This document shows positions 8,794 to 17,229 of a stretch of 54,421 bases of DNA, piece by piece. Numbering within the stretch: position 1 is the stretch's first letter; each line of letters opens with the position of its first letter. Source of the stretch: Methanolobus sp. (GTDB lineage Archaea; Halobacteriota; Methanosarcinia; Methanosarcinales; Methanosarcinaceae); NCBI GenBank assembly GCA_030154025.1, contig JASKKT010000011.1:1-54421 (forward strand), in the 5' to 3' direction. The position numbers and the translations under genes were made by a program. The notes beneath the pieces were generated by a model. That model saw only the letters and a list, made by a program, of their open reading frames with translations, was not told where the DNA came from and did not search any database.

Positions 8794-9525
8794 TTGAAAA
8801 ACGGCAGTGTAGCGAAAATCATGGCATTCTTGCTGTTGATCACATGCACTGCCACTTTTGCAGGCGCTTCGATGTTCGAGCTTGAGATGGTACCTCTCTC
8901 AAAGCTCACCGAACAGCCTTCTGTATACGATAGTACCCTCGCATACCGTAAGATCAGTGTGGTGGGCAACCTTTCTGAATTAAACAAACACTCTGCAAGC
9001 ATTGCGGACGATAAGTCAGCGCTTAAGGTCGATGTTACAAGGGTCCAGCTTTTCGAGGGTTTCGAACTGGGAGAGCAGGTAATGCTGACCGGTGAGTTCA
9101 GGCACAATTCCCTGAGTGATGACATCATGTACCCCAGCTACGTACTGCACTACCCCGTACAGAATGCCGGCCAGGCCAACATAAGCGACATTAACGGGAA
9201 TCCGGCCTCATACAACGGCAGATACGTGACAATTACCGGGAACATGAGCAGCATTGAGCTCTCGGCGGGAAGCTATAAGGCCATGATCACCGAGGAAGGC
9301 ACCGGCGAGCAGATGAAAGTATTCTATTACGGGGCCACGGATCTCAAAGGCGGAGAGGATGTAAAAGTGTATGGGCTCTACAACGGCGGTGTTCTGCATA
9401 GCGAGAATATGGCAAAGAACCGCTCACCTTTGTCCCTTACAGCCCTTGTTCCGGGATTTTCGGTCGTGATGTCCCTTGCTGTCCTTGGAGGGGTGGCGAT
9501 ACTTTTAAGCCAAAGACAGCGTTAA
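8794..9525 (+). CDS. Membrane-anchored protein with two OB-like repeats
   Basis: The 243-residue protein starts at a TTG (8794) placed just after an AAGGTGAT Shine-Dalgarno. A signal or anchor helix spans about residues 8-26. Two similar beta-rich segments follow (about 36-125 and 126-210), each containing a motif like ISVVGNLSEL or VTITGNMSSIE, which is the strand pattern of OB folds. A second hydrophobic helix (about 214-238) ends in Arg residues. The layout suggests an external double OB-fold domain held by the membrane at both ends. No enzyme motif is visible. It lies between asd and pyrH without a functional link I can name. Confidence 0.72.
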   Translation: MKNGSVAKIMAFLLLITCTATFAGASMFELEMVPLSKLTEQPSVYDSTLAYRKISVVGNLSELNKHSASIADDKSALKVDVTRVQLFEGFELGEQVMLTGEFRHNSLSDDIMYPSYVLHYPVQNAGQANISDINGNPASYNGRYVTITGNMSSIELSAGSYKAMITEEGTGEQMKVFYYGATDLKGGEDVKVYGLYNGGVLHSENMAKNRSPLSLTALVPGFSVVMSLAVLGGVAILLSQRQR

Positions 9526-9540
9526 GGACTGGAGATTATC

Positions 9541-10245
9541 ATGTTGATCGTATTATCTGTAGGTGGGTCCATCCTGGCAAAGGACCTGAAGCCGGAAAGC
9601 TTTCTGGCTTATGCTGCCGTACTTAAGGAGCTTGCAAAGGAAAACACAGTTGCCGTTGTAACAGGCGGCGGCACTGCTGCACGGGACTATATAAGCGTGG
9701 CACGCTGTGCCGGATGTAACGAGGCAGAGTGCGATTATATAGGTATAGACATAACCCGGCTGAATGCGAAACTCCTTATATCCGCCCTCGGCAAGGATGC
9801 ATATCCGCAGCCTCCCCACGACTATGTGGAAGCCCAGGAAGCATTGTCCTCAGGGAAGATAATTGTCATGGGAGGGGTCATACCCGGACAGACCACGGAC
9901 GCAGTGGCAGCCATACTTGCAGAATACCTGCGTGCGGACCTTTTTGTCATCGCTACCGCAGTTGACGGGGTCTACACAGCCGACCCGAAGCAGCATTCCA
10001 ATGCAAAGAAGTATGAGATAATGTCCCCAAAGGAACTTGTGAGCATTGTTATGAGCATTGAGATGAAGGCCGGTTCCAAGTCACCTGTTGACCCGCTCGC
10101 AGCAAAGATAATCGAGCGCTGCAACATAGAGACAATAGTCATGGACGGAACAAACGCCCAGAACGTGCTGCAGGCAATCGTCCAGGAGAGTATAAGGACA
10201 GAACCTCTGAAGGGAGTCCACCTCGGGACCCGCATCAGAGGCTGA
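9541..10245 (+). CDS. pyrH: UMP kinase, archaeal type
   Basis: This enzyme phosphorylates UMP to UDP with ATP. The 234-residue protein belongs to the amino-acid kinase fold: SVGGSILAK at the N-terminus, VVTGGGTAARDYI for phosphate binding, ATAVDGVYTADP near the nucleotide site, and SPVDPLAAKII. Its length matches archaeal PyrH rather than the eukaryote-type UMP/CMP kinase. ATG at 9541 follows a GGAGATT Shine-Dalgarno, 15 bases after the preceding stop codon, so it is the last gene of the asd cluster. Confidence 0.94.
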   Translation: MLIVLSVGGSILAKDLKPESFLAYAAVLKELAKENTVAVVTGGGTAARDYISVARCAGCNEAECDYIGIDITRLNAKLLISALGKDAYPQPPHDYVEAQEALSSGKIIVMGGVIPGQTTDAVAAILAEYLRADLFVIATAVDGVYTADPKQHSNAKKYEIMSPKELVSIVMSIEMKAGSKSPVDPLAAKIIERCNIETIVMDGTNAQNVLQAIVQESIRTEPLKGVHLGTRIRG

Positions 10246-10287
10246 AGATCTTCAGACAGCCTTCCAATAAGTGATCAATAAGTAATA

Positions 10288-10596
10288 TCAGTTATAGGCC
10301 ACAAGATATTCCGTTTCGCATAGCGGCTTTTCGGTCTTGTGGACCACTTCTTTCAGCTTTTCCCGGGATTCCTTCAGTGTCTGGATGGTTCTCTCAAAGG
10401 TTTCTATCTGCATTTTTGCCTTCTGGACCTTTTCATTTTCCTGTGCGAGCTTCTCCAGCAGCATCCTGCGCTGTTCTTCAGGGATGTTCGCACTGTCGAC
10501 CTGCTTCTGGTAATGCTCGGAGAGCTTCACGTACTTCCGGAACATCTCATTCATCGTATCCAGGTCCTTTTCAAGGTCTTCGATTGATCTTACCAT
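10288..10596 (-). CDS. Small coiled-coil protein, unknown function
   Basis: I do not recognise this 102-residue protein. It begins MVRSIEDLEKDLDTMNEMF and consists largely of Glu, Lys, Gln and Leu in heptad-like spacing, so a long coiled coil covers about residues 5-90. The C-terminus ends CETEYLVAYN. A longer frame extends ten codons upstream, but the ATG at 10596 has a GAGGTG Shine-Dalgarno seven bases before it. A GATATTAATG element farther upstream (about 10675) may be its TATA box. It faces pyrH across a 42-base gap. It could be a structural or chaperone-like helper; that is only a guess from shape. Confidence 0.7.
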   Translation of the reverse strand: MVRSIEDLEKDLDTMNEMFRKYVKLSEHYQKQVDSANIPEEQRRMLLEKLAQENEKVQKAKMQIETFERTIQTLKESREKLKEVVHKTEKPLCETEYLVAYN

Positions 10597-10823
10597 TAAC
10601 GCACACCTCAATAATCCGATTAGCATGAACGGATCTGACCGGGCATTCTACCCAGGTTATCCGACAACTGATGCATTAATATCAGTTACATCATAGAGTC
10701 TGGCTGTGTGTATAAAAAGATATCTATAGAACAGTGTATAATGCTTATCATAATGATGAGGTTGAACCCGTATCAGCTGCTTGGATAAAAAAAGAGGGAT
10801 ACAAAAAGCAGGAATAAAGCACT

Positions 10824-10863
10824 ATTAAAATATAAAAAGGGTCTGCGCTCCTTAAGGATGCAG
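10824..10863 (-). terminator. Hairpin plus T-tract terminator after leuB
   Basis: CTGC (10843-10846) and GCAG (10860-10863) enclose the palindrome TCCTTAAGGA. Downstream on the minus strand comes TTTTTATATTTT. This is a plausible end for the leuD-leuB transcript. The rest of the gap up to 10597 holds only the promoter region of the coiled-coil gene and a further T7 run near 10790. Confidence 0.55.
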
Positions 10864-10888
10864 AAACATATGGGGTCAGCTGATCAAG

Positions 10889-12016
10889 TTACTTACCCTG
10901 CACTATCCTTGCAATGTCGTCACCGACATCAGAGGTTGTGGAGGAGCCACCCATATCGTAGGTCCTTACCTTGGCCTGAAGGATGTTGGTCTCAATGGCA
11001 GAGACAATAGCATCCGCAGCTTCCTTTTCGCCGAGCTGCTCCATCATCATGGCACCCGCCCAGATGGTTGCTATAGGGTTGACCTTGTTCTGCCCCTTGT
11101 ACTTGGGTGCTGAACCGTGGATTGGCTCGAACATGCTGGTACCCTTGGGGTTGATGTTACCTCCCGGGGCCAGGCCGAGACCGCCCTGGACCATTGCGCC
11201 AAGGTCAGTGATGATGTCACCGAACATGTTGGGGGTTACTACAACATCGAACCACTCCGGGTTCTTAACGAACCACATGGTCATAGCATCCACATAGTTG
11301 AAATCAGTGGTAACTCCTGGGTGCTTTGCTGCAATTGCCTCGAACTCCTTTCTCCAGAAGCCATAGATGTCAGAGAGCACGTTTGCCTTGTCAACGGAGG
11401 ATAAATGCTTTTTCCTCTTCTCGGCCAGGTCGAATGCATAGCTGATGACCCTCTGGGTGCCTTCCTTGGAGATCATGCCTATCTGGTAGGCTATCTCCTC
11501 GCTGTCTGTCTCGATATCGAGGCCGAATTTTGCAGAGTACAGGCTCCTGGACACTTCAAGCAGGTTCTTGCTGGTGCCCCTGCCGGCCTTTCCACCAATA
11601 CCGATGTAGAAGTCCTCGGTGTTCTCCCTGACAACCACGAAGTCAATGTCCTTGGGAGTCTTGTCCTTGATAGGTGTCCAGACACCCTCGAGCAGCTTGA
11701 TGGGACGCAGGTTCACATACTCATCAAAGTAGAACCTGGCGGCAAGCAGTATACCCTTCTCGAGCACACCGGGTGCCACCCTCGGGTCTCCTATGGAGCC
11801 AAGGTAGATTACAGAGTTCTTGTTCAGTTCCGCAAGCGTATCCTCAGAGATAAGCTCACCTGTCTTAAGGTAGTGGTCAGCACCGTGAGGATACTCGACC
11901 CATTCAATATCGAAGCCAAACCTCTCGCCTGCCGCATCGATTACCTTGCAGCCCTCGGCGATGATCTCCGGTCCTATACCGTCACCGGGTATCACCGGTA
12001 TCTTGTACTGTGTCAT
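10889..12016 (-). CDS. leuB: 3-isopropylmalate (or homoisocitrate) dehydrogenase
   Basis: This 375-residue beta-decarboxylating dehydrogenase carries the family motifs PGDGIGPEI (10-18), [13 protein letters not shown], the metal-binding [11 protein letters not shown] segment and APGGNINP. The family includes LeuB (leucine), AksF (coenzyme B and 2-oxosuberate synthesis) and isocitrate dehydrogenase. The RENTED form of the substrate loop is seen in archaeal members and does not settle the substrate. It follows the small dehydratase subunit by 31 bases, so both act in one pathway. The ATG at 12016 has an AGGAGAA Shine-Dalgarno. The large dehydratase subunit is not in the window. Confidence 0.85.
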   Translation of the reverse strand: MTQYKIPVIPGDGIGPEIIAEGCKVIDAAGERFGFDIEWVEYPHGADHYLKTGELISEDTLAELNKNSVIYLGSIGDPRVAPGVLEKGILLAARFYFDEYVNLRPIKLLEGVWTPIKDKTPKDIDFVVVRENTEDFYIGIGGKAGRGTSKNLLEVSRSLYSAKFGLDIETDSEEIAYQIGMISKEGTQRVISYAFDLAEKRKKHLSSVDKANVLSDIYGFWRKEFEAIAAKHPGVTTDFNYVDAMTMWFVKNPEWFDVVVTPNMFGDIITDLGAMVQGGLGLAPGGNINPKGTSMFEPIHGSAPKYKGQNKVNPIATIWAGAMMMEQLGEKEAADAIVSAIETNILQAKVRTYDMGGSSTTSDVGDDIARIVQGK

Positions 12017-12047
12017 GTTATTCTCCTGTGATCGTTATTATGGGATT

Positions 12048-12527
12048 TCAGATGATCTTCCTGGTGTACTCTATCAGGCCACCGGCGTCCATGATACCCC
12101 TTACGAAGTCAGGGAGGGGGGTCGCCTGGTATTTCTCGTTCCTGGTGAGGTTTGTGATAACACCTGTTGCGAAATCCACGTCCAGTTCATCACCGTCGTC
12201 TATCCTGTCAGTGTCGGGGCACTCCAGGAGTGCCACACCGATATTGATGGAGTTCCTGAAGAAGATACGTGCAAAGGACTTTGCTATCACGCATGTTATC
12301 TTTGTGCCTTTCAGGGCAATGGGTGCGTGTTCCCTCGAGGAGCCACATCCAAAGTTGTTCCCTGCGACAATGATATCGCCTTCCTTTACCTGTTTCGCGA
12401 ATTCCGGCCTCACACCCTCAAAGGCGTGGGCTGCAAGCTCTTTTGGCGTATTGAGGATAAGATACCTGCCGGGAATAACAGCATCAGTATCAACATCATC
12501 TCCGAATTTCCAGACTCTTCCTTTCAT
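12048..12527 (-). CDS. leuD: 3-isopropylmalate dehydratase / homoaconitase small subunit
   Basis: This is the swivelling small subunit (159 residues) of an aconitase-type isomerase. The core FGCGSSREHAP is intact. The substrate-recognition loop after PGR reads YLIL (22-25). I recall that methanogen isopropylmalate isomerases typically have YLRT here and homoaconitases a hydrophobic version, so a role in the coenzyme B (AksE-like) pathway is as likely as leucine synthesis. The ATG at 12527 follows GGTGTC. It is first in a two-gene operon with the dehydrogenase. The symbol reflects the usual family name, not a proven substrate. Confidence 0.84.
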   Translation of the reverse strand: MKGRVWKFGDDVDTDAVIPGRYLILNTPKELAAHAFEGVRPEFAKQVKEGDIIVAGNNFGCGSSREHAPIALKGTKITCVIAKSFARIFFRNSINIGVALLECPDTDRIDDGDELDVDFATGVITNLTRNEKYQATPLPDFVRGIMDAGGLIEYTRKII

Positions 12528-12728
12528 TTTGACACCGGGTTACAATCTATGAGTATATGATAGTCAACGTTGAGTGCATATAATACATACAATAATACTA
12601 AATAGTAATGGTGAAAAGACTCTCGTAAAAACTTAGACGGAGCTTCAGGCAAGGCTGACAGCCCTCCATAAACACCTGAAATGAACTGACCAAAGGCCCG
12701 ACCGGACACTCGGCCAAACTCAAATGAA

Positions 12729-12773
12729 CCTTCGGTCAGCCTTCGATTAAACCTTCATTAAACCTTAATATTA
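12729..12773 (+). promoter_or_regulatory. Four phased CCTT repeats overlapping the Lrp-gene TATA box
   Basis: CCTT occurs at 12729, 12740, 12752 and 12763, that is at spacings of 11, 12 and 11 bases. Around them the sequence repeats as AACCTTC-like units, and two of them form an exact tandem ATTAAACCTT at 12746 and 12757. The last copy runs into TTAATATTA (12765-12773), a TATA-like element centred 25 bases before the ATG at 12794. The phasing puts each copy on one face of the helix, as expected for a multimeric regulator. Confidence 0.6.
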
Positions 12774-12793
12774 GCACCCATTACTTATTACCA

Positions 12794-13237
12794 ATGGTAA
12801 ACAAAAAAGATCTGGTGATACTTTCGATCCTGCAGGAAGGTGCAAGGATACCTGTCTCAGAGATAGCAAAAAAAGTCGGCCTTAGTGAGAACGGTGTCCG
12901 GTACCGCCTGGAAAAGCTGGAGGAAGAAGGCTATATAAAGAACTATGTTGTCCTGCTCAACCCGAAAAAGTTCGGGAAAAAGACCTTTGCCATGTTTAAT
13001 ATGGAACTTGAGAACAGACAGATTAAGGCCAGCATCAGGAAACTGGCCGAGATCGAAGAGCTTATCCGGATATACCAGACCACGGGCCAGTATTCCATAA
13101 AGGCCTTCGGGCTTTTTGATGATGAGGAAGAACTCACAGATTTTATCAATGACAGGCTGCTGCAGGAAATACCCATCCGTAACTATAGCGTCGAGATAAT
13201 AACAAAAAGCATCAAGGATGGTATATACAGCGTCTGA
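12794..13237 (+). CDS. Lrp/AsnC-family transcriptional regulator
   Basis: The 147-residue protein has an N-terminal winged helix-turn-helix (VSEIAKKVGLSENGVRYRLE, residues 21-40) and a C-terminal RAM-type sensor domain (about 60-147). Lrp proteins form octamers that wrap DNA and often bind amino acids. No Shine-Dalgarno precedes the ATG, and the TATA element is 25 bases upstream, so the mRNA should be leaderless. The gene converges on ablB with no intergenic base: its TGA ends at 13237 and the ablB stop begins at 13238. Control of its own promoter through the phased repeats is likely. Control of the lysine-derived osmolyte genes is a guess from position. Confidence 0.88.
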   Translation: MVNKKDLVILSILQEGARIPVSEIAKKVGLSENGVRYRLEKLEEEGYIKNYVVLLNPKKFGKKTFAMFNMELENRQIKASIRKLAEIEELIRIYQTTGQYSIKAFGLFDDEEELTDFINDRLLQEIPIRNYSVEIITKSIKDGIYSV

Positions 13238-14080
13238 TCAGAGCTCCTTGTACCAGACATTCATGCTCTCAAGGCCTCCGGAGATGTTCGTGTTGTTCAC
13301 AAGGGTCCCTGCATATCTGTAGGAGCTCCTTGAGAACACGATATTCATTCCGCAGGAGCCGGCTCTTGCAATGGTGTAGGCCATGCCCATGTTGCGCCTG
13401 CGCATCTCGTCTTCCATTTCTTTCAGCAGGCTCTGTGAATAACCCCGGCCCCTGTATCCCGGAAGGGTTGCAAAATCCGTCATCTCAACTGTTCCGCTCT
13501 CCTCATCGATCTCGCAGGACGAGAGCGCAACTATCCTGCCTCCTGACCTGATGCAGAAATACACGAAGCCTTCAGACATAGTGTCCAGGAGATACTCAGG
13601 GTCGAATACGGGAAATGGATAAGTGGGGAATACTTCCCGGTACACATCAGCCATTTCACCAACATCTGCAGAGCTGCATATATCACAGTCGATACCTGCT
13701 GCAATCCCGGCTTCTCTTCTGTTATGTTGCCTGCTCAGGGCCAGTTCCAGGACCTTAAGGTTCTCTTCAGCGCTCCCGTCTACCATACGGGATTGTGAGA
13801 AGTAGCGACACATGAAACTGGCATCTTCCAGCCCGCCAAAAAAGCCAGGTATGCGTGCTTCCTCCACGTAGCCACCGGTGATGAAAGCTTCTTTCAGGGA
13901 CGAAGGCACCTTACAGAAAATCTTGGAGTATCCTTCCTCCGTTGCCAGTGATTCCAGTGCTGCCAGCATCGGGTCGATGGGCTGCCGGTCAGATGGGGAC
14001 AGCTTCATCAGGTACACCCTGTCGTTATGCCTGCCGTGCTGGATCACGGAGCTACCCTGTTTAACTATCCTGTCAGACAA
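13238..14080 (-). CDS. ablB: Beta-lysine N6-acetyltransferase
   Basis: AblB acetylates the epsilon amino group of beta-lysine to give N-epsilon-acetyl-beta-lysine, a compatible solute that methanogens accumulate at high salt. The 280-residue protein has a C-terminal GNAT domain with the acetyl-CoA loop in [17 protein letters not shown], and an N-terminal half typical of the ablB family ([18 protein letters not shown]). It starts at TTG 14080, after GAGAAGGAACA, inside the last codons of ablA, an eight-base overlap that implies translational coupling. Its product acts directly on the AblA product. Confidence 0.92.
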   Translation of the reverse strand: MSDRIVKQGSSVIQHGRHNDRVYLMKLSPSDRQPIDPMLAALESLATEEGYSKIFCKVPSSLKEAFITGGYVEEARIPGFFGGLEDASFMCRYFSQSRMVDGSAEENLKVLELALSRQHNRREAGIAAGIDCDICSSADVGEMADVYREVFPTYPFPVFDPEYLLDTMSEGFVYFCIRSGGRIVALSSCEIDEESGTVEMTDFATLPGYRGRGYSQSLLKEMEDEMRRRNMGMAYTIARAGSCGMNIVFSRSSYRYAGTLVNNTNISGGLESMNVWYKEL

Positions 14081-15386
14081 TGTTCCTTCTCTCCAGACGT
14101 ATCGTATTTCCCGGGACCAGGCTCAGGGTTTCCTCACTATCCGAGAGGAGCTCAGCAATACCCACTGACCTGTATTCGGGGGCGTCGTCAAGCTTCAACT
14201 GGAGCTTGCACTCCGTACAGTCACGGTCGCAGTATACCGGCCTGTAATCTTCCGGCTCCTTGTAGGAAGTAATGACACCTTCATAGTTGCGGAGGATCAC
14301 TTTATGGGTGGACCTGGATATCATGTATGATGGAAGTATAGGTATCTTACCTCCACCTTCAGGAGCGTCTATCACATATGTGGGAACCGCAAAGCCACTG
14401 GTATGCCCTACAAGGTTCTCCATAATCTCAATGCCTTTTCCCACCGAGGTCCTGAAATGGGTCAGGCCTTCGGAAAGGTCACACTGGTAGAGATAGTACG
14501 GGCGTACCCGGTTTGCCACCAGCTTGTGGAAAAGGCGTTTCAGTATCCGGTAGCAGTCATTGACCCCGCTCAGCAGCACGGTCTGGTTCCCCAGCGGAAT
14601 ACCGGCATCAGCAAGCTTTCTCAGGGCTTCCCTGGATGATGATGTGATCTCCCGGGGATGGTTGAAGTGCGTGTTCACCCAGACAGGATGATGTTTGCTC
14701 AGCATGCTGACAAGCTCATCGGTTATGCGGTAGGGCAGCACCACGGGAGTCCTTGTCCCTATGCGTATGACCTCCACATGAGGTATGGAGCGCAGTTCCG
14801 TGAGTATCCAGTCAAGATGATCGTCCGGAAGCATGAACGGGTCCCCGCCTGAGAGCAGCACGTCCCTTACGTAGGGGTTGGCTGCAATATAGTCCAGTCC
14901 CTGCTGCACATGGGCCCTGTCGGGAATATGGTCAGTATCCCCTACTTTCCGCTTACGGGTGCAGTGCCTGCAATACATGGCGCATACGTTGCTCACGTGG
15001 AAGAGCACCCTGTCAGGATACCTGTGTGTAATACCAGGCACAGGACTGTCCTTATCCTCAGAAAGAGGATCGTGCATATCGTCCGGAGAAACTATCAGTT
15101 CCCTGGGTGAAGGGAACGCCTGCATGAATATGGGATCGTTCTTCAGGTCCTCAGCCTCGATGAGGGAGAGATAATAAGGTGTTATTGATAAAGGGAACTT
15201 CTGTAGCGTGAGCTCAAGTGCTTCTTTCTCTTCAGGGTCAAACCTTACGTTCAGTAATTTCTCAAAGGTCTCTATGTCCCTGACGCAGTGCCTCACCTGC
15301 CATTTCCAGTCCTTCCATTTGGATATGGCAATATCAGGGTTTATTTTCTCTGCAATGTATTGCTGTCTTTTCAGATATGTTTTCAT
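14073..15386 (-). CDS. ablA: Lysine 2,3-aminomutase
   Basis: This radical SAM enzyme moves the alpha amino group of L-lysine to the beta carbon. The 437-residue protein has the cluster motif CAMYCRHC (C135, C139, C142), preceded by [17 protein letters not shown]-terminal PEGGGKIP segment carries the lysine expected to bind pyridoxal phosphate, and a cysteine cluster ([10 protein letters not shown]) lies near the end. It opens the ablA-ablB operon for osmolyte synthesis. The leader upstream of the ATG (about 15387-15520) contains a CCGGG/CCCGG inverted repeat, and a TTAATATTATTAAA element near 15510 may be the promoter, which leaves a leader of about 100 bases. Confidence 0.95.
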   Translation of the reverse strand: MKTYLKRQQYIAEKINPDIAISKWKDWKWQVRHCVRDIETFEKLLNVRFDPEEKEALELTLQKFPLSITPYYLSLIEAEDLKNDPIFMQAFPSPRELIVSPDDMHDPLSEDKDSPVPGITHRYPDRVLFHVSNVCAMYCRHCTRKRKVGDTDHIPDRAHVQQGLDYIAANPYVRDVLLSGGDPFMLPDDHLDWILTELRSIPHVEVIRIGTRTPVVLPYRITDELVSMLSKHHPVWVNTHFNHPREITSSSREALRKLADAGIPLGNQTVLLSGVNDCYRILKRLFHKLVANRVRPYYLYQCDLSEGLTHFRTSVGKGIEIMENLVGHTSGFAVPTYVIDAPEGGGKIPILPSYMISRSTHKVILRNYEGVITSYKEPEDYRPVYCDRDCTECKLQLKLDDAPEYRSVGIAELLSDSEETLSLVPGNTIRLERRNIV

Positions 15387-15575
15387 CGGATCACTATCCT
15401 TTATTTAAAAGCCAGTTGGTAGATGCCGGGCCCTGTAAACCCGGGTTAGAACACGAAATATGTAAGAATGCCACTCTCAAAGCAGCCATACTCAGATCAA
15501 GCGTTTAATAATATTAACATCAGGTACCGTAGTTCTCTTTTGAGGCCTTATATAATTATTTTTAAGAATCCGAGG

Positions 15576-15593
15576 AAAAAAGGTGCTTTTTTT
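15576..15593 (-). terminator. A6/T6 hairpin terminator after the HerA-type gene
   Basis: AAAAAAG (15576-15582) and CTTTTTT (15586-15592) flank a three-base loop, so either strand ends in a T-tract here. It lies 20 bases after the stop codon of the ATPase gene on the minus strand. Confidence 0.55.
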
Positions 15594-15611
15594 GCAGATA
15601 CAGAAGAAAGC

Positions 15612-16898
15612 TCATCCCATATCCACAAGCTGCTCGCTGCCACCATGCCAGCTTAGGCGGGGCCTCATCCTGATTATATGAGATGTCTCCGTAGTATCAT
15701 CCACTACAAGGGCTGTTCCTCTTTCATTGCCCATTTTCCGGAGGGATTCTCCGAAATCCTCCCTCATGTAGGTAGGCCTTACAGATTCCAGGGCACTTAT
15801 ATCTTCCTGAGAGGTGAGCCTGTGGCATATCACAATATCCGACTGGGACATTACGTCAGGATGCAATGATGAAGGGCGCTGCGTTGCCATGACAATGGAC
15901 AGTCCCGGCTGGCGGCCCTGCCTGAGCCATTCGTTAATTAGAATGTCGGAAGCAAGTGTGCTGCCTTCCCTTGGTACGAACTGCTGGGCCTCATCAATGA
16001 ACATCCACACCATGGGGATTCCCTTCTCCATAGTGTTATCTCCCATGAGCATCCTCTCATAGGAACGTCTTGCTTCGAGGCGCTTATGGTAGATGTCCTT
16101 CGCAATGAAGCCAACAATTGCAGATCTCACCGCCTCGTTCTTGATGGTGCTGACATCAATGACCGCAAGCGAGCCTCCTTTTACAAGATCGGTGGTCTCC
16201 CAGCCTTCTGCTGAGAAGACACCCCATGACAGGGCGGTCCTGAAATAGTTGATCGCGGCACTCCTGGAAACGATATCTGCCCGTTCATCCTCCATCAGTG
16301 CATCCATGATCTCCTCAAATGAAAAACAGGCAGGACTTTCCCTCAGTTCCTCCACGACCCTCACTATAAGTACACCGGCAGAGGACATCGGGTCCACACC
16401 GAACAAGCGGCACCATTCGTATCCGTCCATCCTGAAAAGCGGGACAGCAACAGGCTTTACTGTGATGTTCCTTTGCTCATAGCTTTCCTTACTGCCCTGC
16501 GGGACGAAGATCTCTGTGTGGAATCCGGCAGGCTTGAGGCCCCATTCCTGCAGGGACCTGATCTGCATATCATTGCCCTTCGCAAAGGTCCAGAATATCC
16601 CCATGGTATCGATAATAACAGGTGCTATGTTCTTCCTTATGTCCTCCGGAAGCATAAGGATCTCTTCGATGATGACAGACATGGTGTAGGATTTACCATA
16701 ACCCCTTTTGCCGCTCACCAGTATGGCATGAGGCCTGCGGACATCCAGCTTTACGTGAGAGCCTGCCGACCTGTCACGCGCAAGATACCGGCCCAGATAC
16801 AGCATGGTATCAGCTGTGGCTCCGTCACCTCCCAGCACATATTCTTTTTGTGATACTCCTGCACCGAATCCCTGTGAAAGACAGTCCATGGATAGCAT
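15612..16898 (-). CDS. HerA/DUF87-type ATPase
   Basis: The 428-residue protein is a HerA-FtsK superfamily ATPase. Walker A is GKRGYGKS (63-70), Walker B lies in MVWMFIDEAQQFVPREG, and a sensor motif follows in SIVMATQRPSS. An N-terminal beta-barrel segment precedes the ATPase, as in HerA (IlvR/HAS-barrel type). HerA usually works with the NurA nuclease in DNA end resection, but no NurA, Mre11 or Rad50 lies nearby, so this may be one of the stand-alone archaeal paralogs. The ATG at 16898 lacks a Shine-Dalgarno. An AATTATTATAG element is 20 bases upstream, and an in-frame ATG at 16889 is an alternative leaderless start. Confidence 0.85.
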   Translation of the reverse strand: MLSMDCLSQGFGAGVSQKEYVLGGDGATADTMLYLGRYLARDRSAGSHVKLDVRRPHAILVSGKRGYGKSYTMSVIIEEILMLPEDIRKNIAPVIIDTMGIFWTFAKGNDMQIRSLQEWGLKPAGFHTEIFVPQGSKESYEQRNITVKPVAVPLFRMDGYEWCRLFGVDPMSSAGVLIVRVVEELRESPACFSFEEIMDALMEDERADIVSRSAAINYFRTALSWGVFSAEGWETTDLVKGGSLAVIDVSTIKNEAVRSAIVGFIAKDIYHKRLEARRSYERMLMGDNTMEKGIPMVWMFIDEAQQFVPREGSTLASDILINEWLRQGRQPGLSIVMATQRPSSLHPDVMSQSDIVICHRLTSQEDISALESVRPTYMREDFGESLRKMGNERGTALVVDDTTETSHIIRMRPRLSWHGGSEQLVDMG

Positions 16899-17084
16899 GG
16901 GAGCAGGGTCATCTATAATAATTTTTCTTTTTTTGCCAAAAAAGAGCTGCTACAATATATACATTTTACAGATAACAGAACATAATTCACATGTAGCTCC
17001 CAGAAAAAGAAAAAGATAGCAAGAGCCACGAACCACGTGAGGGTCAATTCGCAAGGCTTATATACAGAAATGATTATTTACCTC
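16899..17084. other. Promoter-bearing spacer between the ATPase gene and the candidate ncRNA
   Basis: The left part holds the ATPase promoter and T-rich runs. The right part holds the plus-strand promoter of the candidate ncRNA. I see no coding frame. CCACGTG at about 17032-17038 is a short palindrome about 20 bases before that TATA box. Confidence 0.45.
17058..17065 (+). promoter_or_regulatory. TATA box for the candidate ncRNA
   Basis: TTATATAC lies 25-28 bases before the first paired base (17087-17088) of the predicted RNA hairpin, the normal archaeal TATA-to-start distance. No start codon or Shine-Dalgarno for a protein gene follows on this strand. Confidence 0.6.
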
Positions 17085-17227
17085 CCGGAGGAAAGCCTGC
17101 ATCCAATAGTTCCCCTCTTAATACATCAGTCCTTCTTTAACGGACATATCACACCCACAACCCAACCAACCATGCAGGATTCCTCTTTACGATAATTCCT
17201 GCTGCAGCCACATCACTACATCCTTTT
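17085..17227 (+). ncRNA. Candidate structured non-coding RNA with switch-like hairpins
   Basis: GAGGAA-AG-CCTGCAT (17088-17102) pairs with ATGCAGG-A-TTCCTC (17172-17185), giving 13 base pairs interrupted by a small AG/A internal loop. The enclosed loop is C-rich and single-stranded except for a GTCC/GGAC hairpin (17129-17145). The right arm GCAGGA (17174-17179) can instead pair with TCCTGC (17197-17202), so two hairpins compete for it. A T5 tract at 17223-17227 could end the transcript just before the convergent flavoprotein stop codon. No open frame with a ribosome site is present. I do not recognise it as SRP RNA, RNase P RNA or a box C/D guide. Existence is inferred from promoter, structure and T-tract only. 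Confidence 0.5.
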
Positions 17228-17229
17228 TC

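Noticed and set aside
11405-12031. 208-codon open frame antisense to leuB
   Set aside because: It overlaps the dehydrogenase completely and has no recognisable motif or start signal.
12695-12715. GGCC-rich inverted repeat between leuD and the Lrp gene
   Set aside because: The repeat is imperfect with a bulge and not aligned with either promoter; too weak to call.
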